Part shown: in pieces, positions 53,597 to 62,803 of the stretch
Numbering within the stretch: position 1 is the first letter of the stretch
How the letters are laid out: the number at the start of each line of letters is the position of its first letter
NCBI GenBank assembly: GCA_013204985.1
Contig: JABMLG010000002.1
Coordinates: 310,001 to 374,000 of the forward strand
DNA from: Microbacteriaceae bacterium VKM Ac-2855
GTDB lineage: Bacteria > Actinomycetota > Actinomycetes > Actinomycetales > Microbacteriaceae
Direction of reading: 5' to 3'
Length of the DNA stretch: 64,000 nt
Position numbers and translations under genes: made by a program
The notes under the pieces: model-generated
What the model was told of the DNA's origin: nothing
What the model saw: only the letters and a program-made list of their open reading frames with translations
Databases searched by the model: none

Positions 53597-54900
53597 GCGA
53601 CAGCCAACTTCCCCCGGTCGATCCCGACGCGGAGAGCGAGCTGAAGTCTGGTCTGGAGCCGGGTCAGAAGCCGGCGCAGGAGGTGCCGGCGGCGGGGGCG
53701 ATCGAATCCGGCGCTCACAAAGTGCTGCGCGAGATCCTCTCCGGCAGTGCGCTGATGTCGGTGCTGGCCGTGGTGCTCTCGCTGATCGCGGGCGGCATCC
53801 TGATCGCCCTCACCAACGAGGACGTGCAGGCAGCGGCGGGATACTTCTTCGCTCGCCCGGGCGACACACTCGGCGCGATCTGGAACTCGGTCGCCGGTGC
53901 CTACTCGGCCCTGTTCCAGGGCTCGGTCTACAACTTCCGCCGCCCCGGCTTCGCGGACGGCATCAAGCCGCTCACCGACACGCTCGGTTTCGCGACGCCG
54001 CTGATCGCCGGCGGTCTCGGTGTCGCCCTCGCTTTCCGCGTGGGCCTGTTCAACATCGGTGGCCGCGGTCAGATGCTGATGGCCGCCGCCGCCGCCGGCT
54101 GGGTGGCGTTCTCGTTCCAGCTGCCGTGGGGCGTCCACATGCTCGTCGCGGTGATCGCCGGTCTGATCGCCGGCGCGCTGTGGGGCGGTCTCGTGGGCCT
54201 CTTGAAGGCGCGAACCGGCGCGCACGAGGTGATCCTCACGATCATGCTCAACTACGTCGCGTTCTACCTCGTCTCGTACGCGCTGCGCACGCAGGGCCTG
54301 TTGCAGGCGCCGGGCTCGAACAACCCGAAGTCGCCGGCGATGGCCGAGACCGCGATCTTCCCGGATCTGCTCGGTTCGAAGTACTCGCTGAACTTCGGCT
54401 TCATCCTGGCGATCGCGGCGACCGTGGTGGTCTGGTGGCTGCTGAACCGCTCCAGCCTCGGCTTCAAGTTCCGCGCCGTCGGTGAGAACCCGAATGCGGC
54501 GCGCGTCGCCGGCATCAACGTGAAGAACAGCTACGTCTACGCGATGCTGCTCTCGGGCGGACTCGTCGGCCTCGCGGGTGTCTCGCAGGTGCTGGGTACG
54601 GTCACCGGCGGGTTCACCTCCGGCATCGACGCGGGGATCGGCTTCGACGCCATCACCGTGGCGCTACTGGGCCGCTCCAAGCCGTGGGGCGTCTTCTTCG
54701 CCGGCATCCTGTTCGGAGCGTTCAAAGCCGGCGGCTACTCGATGCAGGCGGCCGAGGGGATCCCCATCGACGTCGTGCTCGTCGTGCAGTCCTTGATCGT
54801 GCTGTTCATCGCCGCTCCGCCGCTGGTGCGGTCGATCTTCCGCCTGCCCGCCCCCGGCAGCGCTCCCAAGAAGAAGAACGCGAAGGCGGTGGCCGCATGA
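53593..54900 (+). CDS. Nucleoside ABC transporter permease 1
   Basis: A 435-residue permease of the BPD_transp_2 (RbsC/YufP-like) type with an acidic N-terminal tail, then helices such as SALMSVLAVVLSLIAGGILI, PLIAGGLGVALAFRVGLFNI (with conserved G-L-F-N-I-G), MLVAVIAGLIAGALWGGLVG, and the EAA-like ATPase contact in GVFFAGILFGAFKAGGYSMQ. Overlaps the ATPase stop by GTGA. Pairs with the second permease to form the nucleoside channel. Confidence 0.94.
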   Translation: MSDSQLPPVDPDAESELKSGLEPGQKPAQEVPAAGAIESGAHKVLREILSGSALMSVLAVVLSLIAGGILIALTNEDVQAAAGYFFARPGDTLGAIWNSVAGAYSALFQGSVYNFRRPGFADGIKPLTDTLGFATPLIAGGLGVALAFRVGLFNIGGRGQMLMAAAAAGWVAFSFQLPWGVHMLVAVIAGLIAGALWGGLVGLLKARTGAHEVILTIMLNYVAFYLVSYALRTQGLLQAPGSNNPKSPAMAETAIFPDLLGSKYSLNFGFILAIAATVVVWWLLNRSSLGFKFRAVGENPNAARVAGINVKNSYVYAMLLSGGLVGLAGVSQVLGTVTGGFTSGIDAGIGFDAITVALLGRSKPWGVFFAGILFGAFKAGGYSMQAAEGIPIDVVLVVQSLIVLFIAAPPLVRSIFRLPAPGSAPKKKNAKAVAA

Positions 54901-56174
54901 CCGCGGTGATCAACCCGGTGTCCGACGCCGCCGTGGCGCCGATCGTGTTACGCAGCTGGAAGGCGCCGATCGCGTTCGCCGTGTTCGCCGCGCTCTCGGT
55001 GATCCTGTTCGTGGCCCTGGGTCGCGACGGCACGAGCACGTTCCGTCTCGCGGATGCCGGCGATTTCTTCGAGCTGCCGAGCATTCCGTTCCCGACCCGG
55101 GTGACGGGTGTGGTCGTCGCGGTGATCACCGTGGCGCTCACCGTCGTCTCATTCGTCCTCGCGCGCGCGGCTCGGCGCATCCCGCTCTGGTTCTCCGCGA
55201 TCTTCGCGGTGATCTTCCTGATCGGTTTCCTGGTCTGGGCCTCGGCGGATGCGACGCTGCCGGTCCCTGGTCTGCTGCTGGGCACCGTCGGACTCTCCGT
55301 TCCCCTGATCTTCGGTTCGCTGGGCGGCGTGATCTCGGAGCGCGTCGGTGTGGTCAACGTCGCGATCGAGGGGCAACTGCTCGCGGGCGCCTTCACCGCC
55401 GGCGTCGTCTCCTCGATCACGAAGCAGCCGGTCGCGGGTCTGCTCGCGGCGATGGTCGCGGGCGTGCTGGTCTCGCTCGTGCTGGCCTCCTTCGCGATCA
55501 AGTACTTCGTCGACCAGGTCATCGTCGGCGTCGTGCTGAACGTGCTCGTCACGGGCCTCACCAGCTTCTTCTACTCGCAGGTGCTGACGGCGGATGCGGC
55601 GACCCTGAACACCCCCGCGCAGTTCGACCGCCTGCCGATCCCGGTGCTGTCGCAGATTCCGCTCATCGGTACGGTGCTCTTCGACCAGACGATCATCGTC
55701 TACCTGATGTACGTGGCCGTGGCCGCCGTCTGGTGGGGTCTGTTCAAGACCAAGTGGGGCCTGCGACTGCGCGCCGTGGGCGAGCATCCGCAGGCCGCCG
55801 ACACGGTCGGTATCAACGTCGCGCGCACGCGCTTCATCAACGTGTCGCTCGCCGGAGCGATCGCCGGGTTGGGCGGCTCCTACTACACGCTGGATGCGGT
55901 GGGTCTGTTCAACAAGGAGATGACCGCGGGCGCGGGGTTCATCGCCCTCGCCGCGGTGATCTTCGGCCGCTGGGATCCGATCCGCGCCACTCTCGCCTCG
56001 CTGTTGTTCGGTTTCGCGACCAACCTGCAGAACGTGCTCGGCGTCATCGGCTCGCCCGTACCGAGCGAGTTCATGCTGATGCTGCCGTACATCGTGACGA
56101 TCTTCGCCGTCGCCGGTCTCGTCGGTCAGTCCCGCGGGCCGGCCGCCTCCGGCAAGCCCTACATCAAGAACTGA
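54897..56174 (+). CDS. Nucleoside ABC transporter permease 2
   Basis: A 425-residue permease, YufQ-like. It has helices SWKAPIAFAVFAALSVILFV, VTGVVVAVITVALTVVSFVL, GLSVPLIFGSLGGVISERVG (conserved SERxGVVNVAIEG), and FGRWDPIRATLASLLFGFAT near the C-terminus. The ATG overlaps the stop of permease 1 (ATGA). It ends 7 bp before cdd, so uptake and catabolic genes share an operon. Confidence 0.94.
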   Translation: MTAVINPVSDAAVAPIVLRSWKAPIAFAVFAALSVILFVALGRDGTSTFRLADAGDFFELPSIPFPTRVTGVVVAVITVALTVVSFVLARAARRIPLWFSAIFAVIFLIGFLVWASADATLPVPGLLLGTVGLSVPLIFGSLGGVISERVGVVNVAIEGQLLAGAFTAGVVSSITKQPVAGLLAAMVAGVLVSLVLASFAIKYFVDQVIVGVVLNVLVTGLTSFFYSQVLTADAATLNTPAQFDRLPIPVLSQIPLIGTVLFDQTIIVYLMYVAVAAVWWGLFKTKWGLRLRAVGEHPQAADTVGINVARTRFINVSLAGAIAGLGGSYYTLDAVGLFNKEMTAGAGFIALAAVIFGRWDPIRATLASLLFGFATNLQNVLGVIGSPVPSEFMLMLPYIVTIFAVAGLVGQSRGPAASGKPYIKN

Positions 56175-56181
56175 GGTCGCT

Positions 56182-56583
56182 GTGGACATCGATTGGGAGC
56201 TGCTGCGCGCCACGGCGAACGCGGCCAAGACCAACGCCTACGTGCCGTACTCGAAGTTCCCGGTCGGCGTCGCCGCCCTGGTGGACGACGGGCGCGTGAT
56301 CGCCGGCTGCAATGTGGAGAACGCCTCGTACGGGCTCACGCTCTGCGCCGAGTGCGCGCTGGTCTCGGCACTGCACATGACGGGCGGCGGGCGTCTCGTC
56401 GCGTTCACCTGCGTCGACGGTCACGGCAACGTTCTGATGCCCTGCGGCCGCTGCCGGCAACTGCTCTTCGAGCACTCCGCGGAGGGCATGCTGCTCGAGA
56501 CCGTGTCCGGCATCCGCACGATCGACGAGGTCATCCCCGACGCGTTCGGCCCGCGTACGCTGGAGGCCTACGCCGCCGAGTAG
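56182..56583 (+). CDS. cdd: Cytidine deaminase
   Basis: A 133-residue tetrameric-type deaminase converting cytidine and deoxycytidine to uridine forms. The Zn/active-site region is ENASYGLTLCAECALVSALH (C-A-E with the catalytic Glu) and the second Zn motif LMPCGRCRQLLFEHSAEG supplies two Cys. N-terminal AKTNAYVPYSKFPVGVAALV is the usual start. GTG start directly after the permease. Supplies uridine to downstream pyrimidine phosphorolysis. Confidence 0.96.
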   Translation: MDIDWELLRATANAAKTNAYVPYSKFPVGVAALVDDGRVIAGCNVENASYGLTLCAECALVSALHMTGGGRLVAFTCVDGHGNVLMPCGRCRQLLFEHSAEGMLLETVSGIRTIDEVIPDAFGPRTLEAYAAE

Positions 56584-56605
56584 CGGCGTGCACCGAGAGG
56601 ACAGC

Positions 56606-57913
56606 ATGAGCACCAGCCCCGTCGTCGAGGCCTACGACGCCGTCGACATCATCCGCAGCAAGCGCGACAAGAAGCCGCTGACGACGGGCGAGATCGACTG
56701 GCTGATCGACGCTTACACGCGGGGTTACGTCGCCGACGAGCAGATGGCGGCCTTCGCCATGGCGGTTCTGTTGAACGGGATGAGCCGCGACGAGATCCGC
56801 GATCTGACTCTCGCGATGATCAACAGCGGCGAGCGGATGCGGTTCGACGGGCTAGGCAAGCCGACCGTCGACAAGCACTCCACCGGCGGCGTCGGCGACA
56901 AGATCACGCTGCCGCTGATGCCGCTTGTCGCCTCCTTCGGTGTCGCGGTGCCGCAACTCTCGGGGCGCGGGCTCGGCCACACCGGCGGCACGCTCGACAA
57001 GCTCGAGTCGATCCCGGGCTGGCGGGCGAACCTGTCGAACGAGGAGATGTTCGAGCAGATGCGAACCGTCAACGGCGTGATCTGCGCCGCGGGTTCGGGG
57101 CTCGCACCGGCCGACAAGAAGCTCTACGCGCTGCGCGACACCACCGGCACGGTGGAGGCGATCCCGCTGATCGCCTCGTCGATCATGTCGAAGAAGATCG
57201 CCGAGGGCACGGATGCGCTGGTGCTCGATGTCAAGTTCGGCTCGGGCGCCTTTATGCAGGACATCGCGAAGTCGCGCGAGCTCGCGCAGGCGATGGTCGA
57301 TCTCGGCAACGACGCCGGTGTGCGCACCACGGCGCTGCTCACCAACATGAACGTGCCGTTGGGCCTGGCGATCGGCAACGCGAACGAGGTGCGCGAGTCG
57401 GTGGAGGTGCTTGCCGGCGGTGGTCCGTCCGACATCCGCGCCCTCACCATCGCGCTGGCCCGCGAGATGCTCGCGCTCGCCGGGCAGCCGGACGCCGATG
57501 TCGAGGCGGCGCTGGACGACGGCCGGGCGATGGATTCGTGGCGCGCCGTGATCCGGGCGCAGGGCGGGGATCCGGATGCGTCGCTGCCGGTCGCCCGCGA
57601 GACGCACGTGGTCACGGCGGAGCGCGACGGTGTGCTGGTCGAGCAGCAGGCGCTGCCGTTCGGCATCGCCGCGTGGCGCCTCGGCGCGGGTCGAGCGCGG
57701 CAGTCGGACTCCGTTCAGCACGCCGCGGGCATCGACCTGCACGCGAAGCCCGGAGATACCGTTCGCGCCGGCCAGCCGTTGTTCACCCTCTCGGCGGACG
57801 AGCCGGCCCGTTTCGAGCGTGCCCTCGCGTCGCTCGAGGGTGCGTACCGCATCGGTGACGCGGGCGACGAGGTGCTCAGCGGCGGGCCGCTGATCGCCGA
57901 CCGCATCGCCTAG
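56606..57913 (+). CDS. deoA: Pyrimidine/thymidine phosphorylase
   Basis: A 435-residue phosphorylase that splits thymidine (and often uridine) into base and pentose-1-phosphate. Glycosyl transferase family domain 3 motifs are TVDKHSTGGVGDKITLPLMP (phosphate-binding), SGRGLGHTGGTLDKLESIPG and the C-terminal domain ALPFGIAAWRLGAGRARQSD. The ATG at 56606 is preferred over an in-frame GTG six codons earlier because AGAGGA stands before it. Directly follows cdd. Confidence 0.96.
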   Translation: MSTSPVVEAYDAVDIIRSKRDKKPLTTGEIDWLIDAYTRGYVADEQMAAFAMAVLLNGMSRDEIRDLTLAMINSGERMRFDGLGKPTVDKHSTGGVGDKITLPLMPLVASFGVAVPQLSGRGLGHTGGTLDKLESIPGWRANLSNEEMFEQMRTVNGVICAAGSGLAPADKKLYALRDTTGTVEAIPLIASSIMSKKIAEGTDALVLDVKFGSGAFMQDIAKSRELAQAMVDLGNDAGVRTTALLTNMNVPLGLAIGNANEVRESVEVLAGGGPSDIRALTIALAREMLALAGQPDADVEAALDDGRAMDSWRAVIRAQGGDPDASLPVARETHVVTAERDGVLVEQQALPFGIAAWRLGAGRARQSDSVQHAAGIDLHAKPGDTVRAGQPLFTLSADEPARFERALASLEGAYRIGDAGDEVLSGGPLIADRIA

Positions 57914-57922
57914 TCGCGCGAC

Positions 57923-57999
57923 GGGGGTTGTCACTGCGTCTCGGGCCCGGGTCCGGGTGCAGGCGATCCGCCGGCGCGTGGGGCGGAGTGGCACCCCCC
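57923..57999. terminator. Degenerate TTGTCACT-family element after deoA
   Basis: GGGGGTTGTCACTGCGTC (57923-57940) matches the arm of the 36449 palindrome exactly over 18 bases. The right arm here (AGTGGCACCCCCC) pairs only with one bulge and a wobble. It lies between deoA and the converging nucleoside hydrolase gene. Confidence 0.6.
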
Positions 58000-58006
58000 T
58001 GAGGCG

Positions 58007-58939
58007 TCAGAGGCGGGTGACCGCGTCGACCACCAGGGTCCAGAACCGTTCGGCGTCGATGCCCGTCGCGACGGAGGTGCGGCAGTCCGCCGGCGCGGGA
58101 GCGCGGAAGTCCGCCACGGTCATTCCGAGGGTGAGCCCGCCGCTGAGCTCGACGCCGAGTGGCACCCGCACGGTGGTGAGGATGCTCGGGTCGATCACGT
58201 AGGCGACCGCGACCGGATCGTGCACCGGCGGGTGCTCGAAGCCCTGCGCATCCCGATAGCTGCGACCGAAGAAGTCGAGCAACTCCAGCACGAAGCCGCT
58301 CACCGGTGTGCCGATGCGCGCGAACGCCGCGGCCACATCCGGAGTCGCGAGCGCTTGGTGGGTCACGTCGAGACCGACCATCACCACGTTCCAGCCGGCT
58401 CCGAAGACGATGTGCGCGGCCTCGGGATCCACGAGGATGTTGAACTCGGCGGCAGCGGTCCAATTGCCCCCGCCGAACGCGCCGCCCATCAGCACGACCT
58501 CGCGCACGCGTTCGATGATGCGCGGCTCCGTGAGCGCGGCCATCGCGATGTTCGTCAACGGCCCGGTCGGCACGAGCGTGATGGTTCCCGCCGGTGCCGC
58601 CATCACGGTGTCGATGATGAGGTCGATCGCGTGGCGCGCGTCGAGCTCGGTCGTCGGGGTCGGCAGCTCCGGCCCGTCCATCCCGCTGTCTCCGTGGATC
58701 GTCGGGGCGACCTCGACCGAACGCACCAGCGGGCGGTGCATGCCCGCGGCGATCGGCACGTCCGTGATGCCTGCGACCGCCATCACGGCGAGAGCGTTGC
58801 GTGTGACCTTGCCGATCTCCTGGTTGCCCGAGACGGTGGTGATCGCCGCGAGCTCGATCTCGGGGCTGCCGTGCGCGAGCAGGATCGCCAGAGCGTCGTC
58901 ATGGCCCGGGTCGCAGTCGAGGATGATCGTGCGCGTCAC
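58007..58939 (-). CDS. Nucleoside hydrolase (IunH family)
   Basis: A 310-residue Ca2+-dependent hydrolase releasing base and ribose from nucleosides. The metal-binding motif is IILDCDPGHDDALAILLAHG with its clustered Asp; ELAAITTVSGNQEIGKVTRN and the C-terminal HDPVAVAYVIDPSILTTVRV contribute His/Asp ligands. GTG start at 58939 with TAGGCT 6 nt upstream. Convergent with deoA and divergent from add. Confidence 0.94.
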   Translation of the reverse strand: MTRTIILDCDPGHDDALAILLAHGSPEIELAAITTVSGNQEIGKVTRNALAVMAVAGITDVPIAAGMHRPLVRSVEVAPTIHGDSGMDGPELPTPTTELDARHAIDLIIDTVMAAPAGTITLVPTGPLTNIAMAALTEPRIIERVREVVLMGGAFGGGNWTAAAEFNILVDPEAAHIVFGAGWNVVMVGLDVTHQALATPDVAAAFARIGTPVSGFVLELLDFFGRSYRDAQGFEHPPVHDPVAVAYVIDPSILTTVRVPLGVELSGGLTLGMTVADFRAPAPADCRTSVATGIDAERFWTLVVDAVTRL

Positions 58940-58945
58940 CCTCCG

Positions 58946-58951
58946 AGCCTA
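58946..58951 (-). promoter_or_regulatory. -10 box of a leaderless nucleoside hydrolase promoter
   Basis: TAGGCT, 6 nt before the GTG. The whole segment from -10 to the second codon is identical to that of the BrkB gene at 41845. Confidence 0.6.
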
Positions 58952-59038
58952 TCCAGAACCGGTTCCGCGGACGTTTCGCTCGGGCCACTAGTGTGGCCGT
59001 GACGGCACGGCGGGTGCGGTCGGAAGCGCGAAGGATCG

Positions 59039-60157
59039 ATGGATATCACAACGGACGAGTTCCTCCTGCCCGGCGGCGTCGTGATCAACGACCTGCCGAA
59101 AGTGTCGCTGCACGACCACCTCGACGGCGGACTCCGGCCGCAGACCATCATCGATCTGGCGGGTCCGCTCGGGATCGAGCTTCCGGCGGAGGACGCGGCA
59201 GGCCTCGCGCGCTGGTTCCACGCGCAGTCGACGTCGGGCGATCTCGTGGAGTACTTGAAGACCTTCGACCTCACGATCGCGGTGATGCAGAGCGCCGAGG
59301 CGCTCGAGCGTGTCGCGCGCGAGTTCGTGCTCGATCTCGCGGCCGACGGCGTCGTCTACGCCGAGGTGCGTTGGGCTCCCGAGCAGCACCTGCGGGGAGG
59401 TCTCGACCTGGAGGCGGCGGTCGCGGCGGTGCAGGCCGGGATCGACGCGGGAGTCGACGCCGCTGCCGACGCGGGACGCCCGCTCAAAGTCGGTCAACTG
59501 CTGTGCGCGATGCGGCACCTCGATCGCTCGCTCGAGATCGCCGAGCTCGCGGTGCGGCACCGCTACTCCGGAGTCGTAGGTTTCGACATCGCCGGTCCGG
59601 AGGACGGCTTCCTGCCCGCTCGGCATCGCCCCGCCTTCGACTACCTCGCCGCGGAGTTCTTCCCGACGACGGTGCACGCGGGCGAGGCGTCCGGGATCGA
59701 CAGCATCCGCTCGGCGCTTCTCGACGGTCGGGCGTTGCGCCTCGGTCACGGAGTGCGGATCGCCGAGGACATCGAGGTCGAGCGCCAGGACGACGAGAGC
59801 CGTTACGTCTCGCTGGGCGAACTCGCGCAGTGGGTGAAGGATCGCGGCATCGCGCTGGAGTGCAGCCCCTCGTCGAACGTCGACACCGGTGCGTTCACGC
59901 AGTGGGGTACCGAGCTCGCCGATCATCCGATCGACCTGCTCTTCCAGCTCGGTTTCCGCGTAACGGTGAACACCGACAACCGCCTGATGAGCGCGACGAC
60001 GTTGAGCCGGGAGCTCGCGCTTCTGGCCGACACCTTCGGCTACGACCTCGACGACCTCGAGCAGTTCCAGCTGAACGCCGCCGAGGCGTCCTTCCTCCCG
60101 CTCGAAGACAGAGACGAGCTGCTGGCGCTCATCTCCGCCGGTTTCGACGAGGCCTGA
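59039..60157 (+). CDS. add: Adenosine deaminase
   Basis: A 372-residue Zn enzyme deaminating adenosine and deoxyadenosine to inosine forms. Motifs: LPKVSLHDHLDGGLRPQTII (Zn His pair, HxHxDG), TTVHAGEASGIDSIRSALLD (catalytic Glu), RLGHGVRIAEDIE and RVTVNTDNRLMSATTLSREL (Asp). GCGAAGGATCG precedes the ATG. A PTS IIA gene begins 2 nt after its stop, so the two are co-transcribed. Confidence 0.95.
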   Translation: MDITTDEFLLPGGVVINDLPKVSLHDHLDGGLRPQTIIDLAGPLGIELPAEDAAGLARWFHAQSTSGDLVEYLKTFDLTIAVMQSAEALERVAREFVLDLAADGVVYAEVRWAPEQHLRGGLDLEAAVAAVQAGIDAGVDAAADAGRPLKVGQLLCAMRHLDRSLEIAELAVRHRYSGVVGFDIAGPEDGFLPARHRPAFDYLAAEFFPTTVHAGEASGIDSIRSALLDGRALRLGHGVRIAEDIEVERQDDESRYVSLGELAQWVKDRGIALECSPSSNVDTGAFTQWGTELADHPIDLLFQLGFRVTVNTDNRLMSATTLSRELALLADTFGYDLDDLEQFQLNAAEASFLPLEDRDELLALISAGFDEA

Positions 60158-60159
60158 GC

Positions 60160-60642
60160 ATGGCACTCGGACCCCTGCCGGAGGAAGCGGTCGCGCTTCG
60201 GATCCACGTGTCGAGCTGGCGTGAAGCCGTCCTGGCGGCGGGACGCGCGCTGGAGCGGATCGGCTCCGTCGACCCGGCCTATTCGCGTCGCATGGTCGAC
60301 CAGATCGACCTGCTCGGCCCGTACATCGTGATCGCCCCGGGCCTGGCGCTCGCGCACGCGCGCCCCGGCCACGACGTGCACGCCGACGGGATGTCGGTGG
60401 TGACGCTCGAGGAGCCGGTCGCCTTCGGGCACAGCACCAACGACCCGGTCTCGGTGGTCATCGGCATCGCCGCGACCAAGGAGCACGGTCACGTCGGCTT
60501 CATCGCGGGCCTCGCGGATGTGCTCACGCATCCGGATGCGGTCGGCGCGCTCAAGGCCGCACGCACGCTCGGCTCGGTCAACGCGGTACTGAGCATGAGT
60601 GCCCCGCCGAAACCGGAGCGCATCGTCGACAAATGGCGCTGA
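60160..60642 (+). CDS. PTS sugar transporter IIA (ascorbate/mannitol type)
   Basis: A 160-residue IIA component. The phosphorylated His is in YIVIAPGLALAHARPGHDVH, and TKEHGHVGFIAGLADVLTHP is the family's second conserved region. ATG starts 2 nt after the add stop. Together with the IIB at 60769 it forms two of the three parts of a PTS transporter; no IIC is encoded in between or nearby. Substrate unknown, possibly a pentose or pentose-derived sugar acid. Confidence 0.88.
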   Translation: MALGPLPEEAVALRIHVSSWREAVLAAGRALERIGSVDPAYSRRMVDQIDLLGPYIVIAPGLALAHARPGHDVHADGMSVVTLEEPVAFGHSTNDPVSVVIGIAATKEHGHVGFIAGLADVLTHPDAVGALKAARTLGSVNAVLSMSAPPKPERIVDKWR

Positions 60643-60768
60643 GAGGAATGACGCCCCTTCTGCGCACATCGGTGCAGAAGTCCGACGGGAACTGGGCCGA
60701 TCGTCGTTGGAGCGCTAGCGTTGATGAACGGCCAGGGATGCAACCCCCCCGACGCCGGGAGAAGCACC

Positions 60769-61041
60769 ATGAAGATCGTCACCCTCTGCGGAGCCGGAAT
60801 CGGCACGTCCGCGATCCTGAAGCTCGGCGCGGAACGCGCCCTCGACGCCCTCGATCTCGAAGCCGAGGTCGTCGCCTCCGACCTCGACTCGGTCGCGGCC
60901 GTCGCCGCCGACGCGCAGGTGATCCTCACCTCGTCCGAGCTGGTGGACAAGATCGGCAAGACGAACGCCTCCGTCGTCATCATCGACAACTACCTCGACC
61001 AGGCCGAGATCACCAGCAAGATCGAACTCGCGATCGGCTGA
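60769..61041 (+). CDS. PTS sugar transporter IIB (lactose/ascorbate type)
   Basis: A 90-residue IIB domain. The phosphorylated Cys lies in the P-loop-like MKIVTLCGAGIGTSAILKLG (Cys7); ILTSSELVDKIGKTNASVVI is typical of the SgaB group. GGGAGAAGCACC precedes the ATG. It is 126 bp from the IIA gene and is closed by a 77-bp palindrome. Missing IIC is the striking feature. Confidence 0.9.
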   Translation: MKIVTLCGAGIGTSAILKLGAERALDALDLEAEVVASDLDSVAAVAADAQVILTSSELVDKIGKTNASVVIIDNYLDQAEITSKIELAIG

Positions 61042-61048
61042 CGCACCT

Positions 61049-61125
61049 CCTGCGAGGGACCCTCCCTGTGCGCGTCGGACCCGCCCAGGGCGGGTCCCAC
61101 GCGCACAGGCGGGGTCCCTCGCAGG
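61049..61125. terminator. 77-bp near-perfect palindrome, GGGACC family
   Basis: Two 38-nt arms pair at 35 positions around a loop of 1-2 nt: left arm CCTGCGAGGGACCC..CTGTGCGCG..GGACCCGCCC, right arm its complement ending GGTCCCTCGCAGG. It separates the IIB gene from the convergent phosphomannomutase gene. It combines the arms of the 4693 and 41873 elements. Confidence 0.85.
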
Positions 61126-61138
61126 AACCAGGCGGGCG

Positions 61139-62803
61139 TCAGGCCAGTAGTGCGGCGGTGCCGGCCCGCAGGGCGTCCAGTCGCACGGCGGCGGTGTGCT
61201 TGCGCTCGTCGAGATTGCCGTCTGCGCTCCAGGCGTCGAGATAGACCTTGAGCTTCGGCTCGGTGCCGCTCGGCCGAACGATCATCCGCGCGCCGTCGAG
61301 GTGGAACCGCAGTGCATCCGTTGCACCGAGCCCGGCGATGCCGGCGAGCAGATCGTCGACGCTGAGCACAGGCAATCCGCCGATCTCGCCCGGCAGAGCT
61401 GAACGCAGCCGCGACATGATGGCGTCGATCCGCGACAGATCCGTGACCCGGAGGGAGATCTGGTCGCTCGCGTAGTGACCGAAGCGGGCGCTGAACGCGT
61501 CGAGGTGATCGGCGACCGAGCGGCCCTCGGCCTTCAACCGGCTGGCCAGCTCGAGGAAGGCGACGGATGCGGAGATGCCGTCCTTGTCGCGGAGCGTCTC
61601 CGGGTTCACGAGGTACCCCAGTGCTTCCTCGTAGCCGAAGATCAGGCCGGGGGTGCGCGAGATCCACTTGAACCCCGTCAGCGTCTCGGCCCAGTCCAGG
61701 CCGTAGTCGCGGGCGACGGCGCCGAGGGCCGGCGAGGACACGATCGAGCAGGCCAGGGTGCCGACGGTCAGACCGGATGCGGTCGCCAGCTCGGCGGCTC
61801 GCCACCCGAGCAGCGCACCGACCTCGTTGCCGGTGAGCCGCCGATAGCCGTTCACGGAGTCGTCGGGCACGGCCACGGCGAGTCGGTCGGCATCAGGGTC
61901 GTTCGCGATGATCAGCTCGGCGCTGTGCGCGCGAGCACTCGCGAACGCCAGGTCGAGGGCGCCGGCCTCCTCCGGATTCGGGAAGGCGACGGTCGGGAAG
62001 GCCGGGTCGGGTGCGATCTGCTCCGCTACGGTCGCGGGCTCGGTGAAACCCGCGTCGGCGTAGACACGACGCGCCGTCTCCCAGCCCACCCCGTGCATCG
62101 CCGTGTAGACCGTGGCGAGCGGAGCTCGGGGGTGACCGATCGCGGCGGTCGCGGCGACGTAGGCATCGACGACGCCGTCATCCGCGAGGTCGTACGCACC
62201 GCGAGGCAGATCGGGGACGAGCCGGTTCTCGGCCACGGTGAGGATGCGCGCCGCGATCTCTCCGTCGACGGGAGCGACGATCTGCGAGCCCTGGTCGGCG
62301 CCGCCGAGGTACACCTTGTAGCCGTTGTCGTTCGGGGGGTTGTGGCTCGCGGTGACCATGATGCCGGCGTCGGCGGCGAAGTACCGCACGGCGAAGGCGA
62401 GCACCGGGGTCGGCAGCAGCCGGGGGAGCAGGATCGCGCTCGCGCCGGCTCCCGCGATCAGCGCCGCTGAATCCTCCGCGAAGATCTGCGAGTTCTTGCG
62501 ACCGTCATAGCCGATCACCACCACGGGCTTCTCCCCGGCGCCCGCCTGGGCGAGGAGGAAGTCGGCCAGCCCGACCGCGGCCTGCGAGACGAGTACCCGG
62601 TTCATCCGATTCGAGCCGGCCGCTATCTCTCCGCGCAACCCGGCGGTGCCGAAGGCGAGGCGGGTGTCGAAGCGGTCGTGCAACGATGCGAGCGCGGCCG
62701 GGTCGTCGCCCGCTGCCGCGAGCAGCGCATCGACCTCGGCGCGGGTCTCGGGGTCGGGATCCTGGTCGCGCCAGGAGCGCGCGACCGCGAGGACGTCGTT
62801 CAC
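61139..62803 (-). CDS. Phosphomannomutase/phosphoglucomutase family
   Basis: A 554-residue alpha-D-phosphohexomutase. The phospho-Ser loop is GIMVTASHNPPNDNGYKVYL, the Mg2+ loop LIIANDPDADRLAVAVPDDS, sugar-binding GYEEALGYLVNPETL and phosphate-binding ARMIVRPSGTEPKLKVYLDA. This length is like the PmmB/PGM2-type enzymes found next to PNP in actinobacteria, some of which act on phosphopentoses; so it may interconvert ribose-1- and ribose-5-phosphate in nucleoside salvage. GTG start overlapping the PNP stop (GTGA). Confidence 0.92.
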   Translation of the reverse strand: MNDVLAVARSWRDQDPDPETRAEVDALLAAAGDDPAALASLHDRFDTRLAFGTAGLRGEIAAGSNRMNRVLVSQAAVGLADFLLAQAGAGEKPVVVIGYDGRKNSQIFAEDSAALIAGAGASAILLPRLLPTPVLAFAVRYFAADAGIMVTASHNPPNDNGYKVYLGGADQGSQIVAPVDGEIAARILTVAENRLVPDLPRGAYDLADDGVVDAYVAATAAIGHPRAPLATVYTAMHGVGWETARRVYADAGFTEPATVAEQIAPDPAFPTVAFPNPEEAGALDLAFASARAHSAELIIANDPDADRLAVAVPDDSVNGYRRLTGNEVGALLGWRAAELATASGLTVGTLACSIVSSPALGAVARDYGLDWAETLTGFKWISRTPGLIFGYEEALGYLVNPETLRDKDGISASVAFLELASRLKAEGRSVADHLDAFSARFGHYASDQISLRVTDLSRIDAIMSRLRSALPGEIGGLPVLSVDDLLAGIAGLGATDALRFHLDGARMIVRPSGTEPKLKVYLDAWSADGNLDERKHTAAVRLDALRAGTAALLA

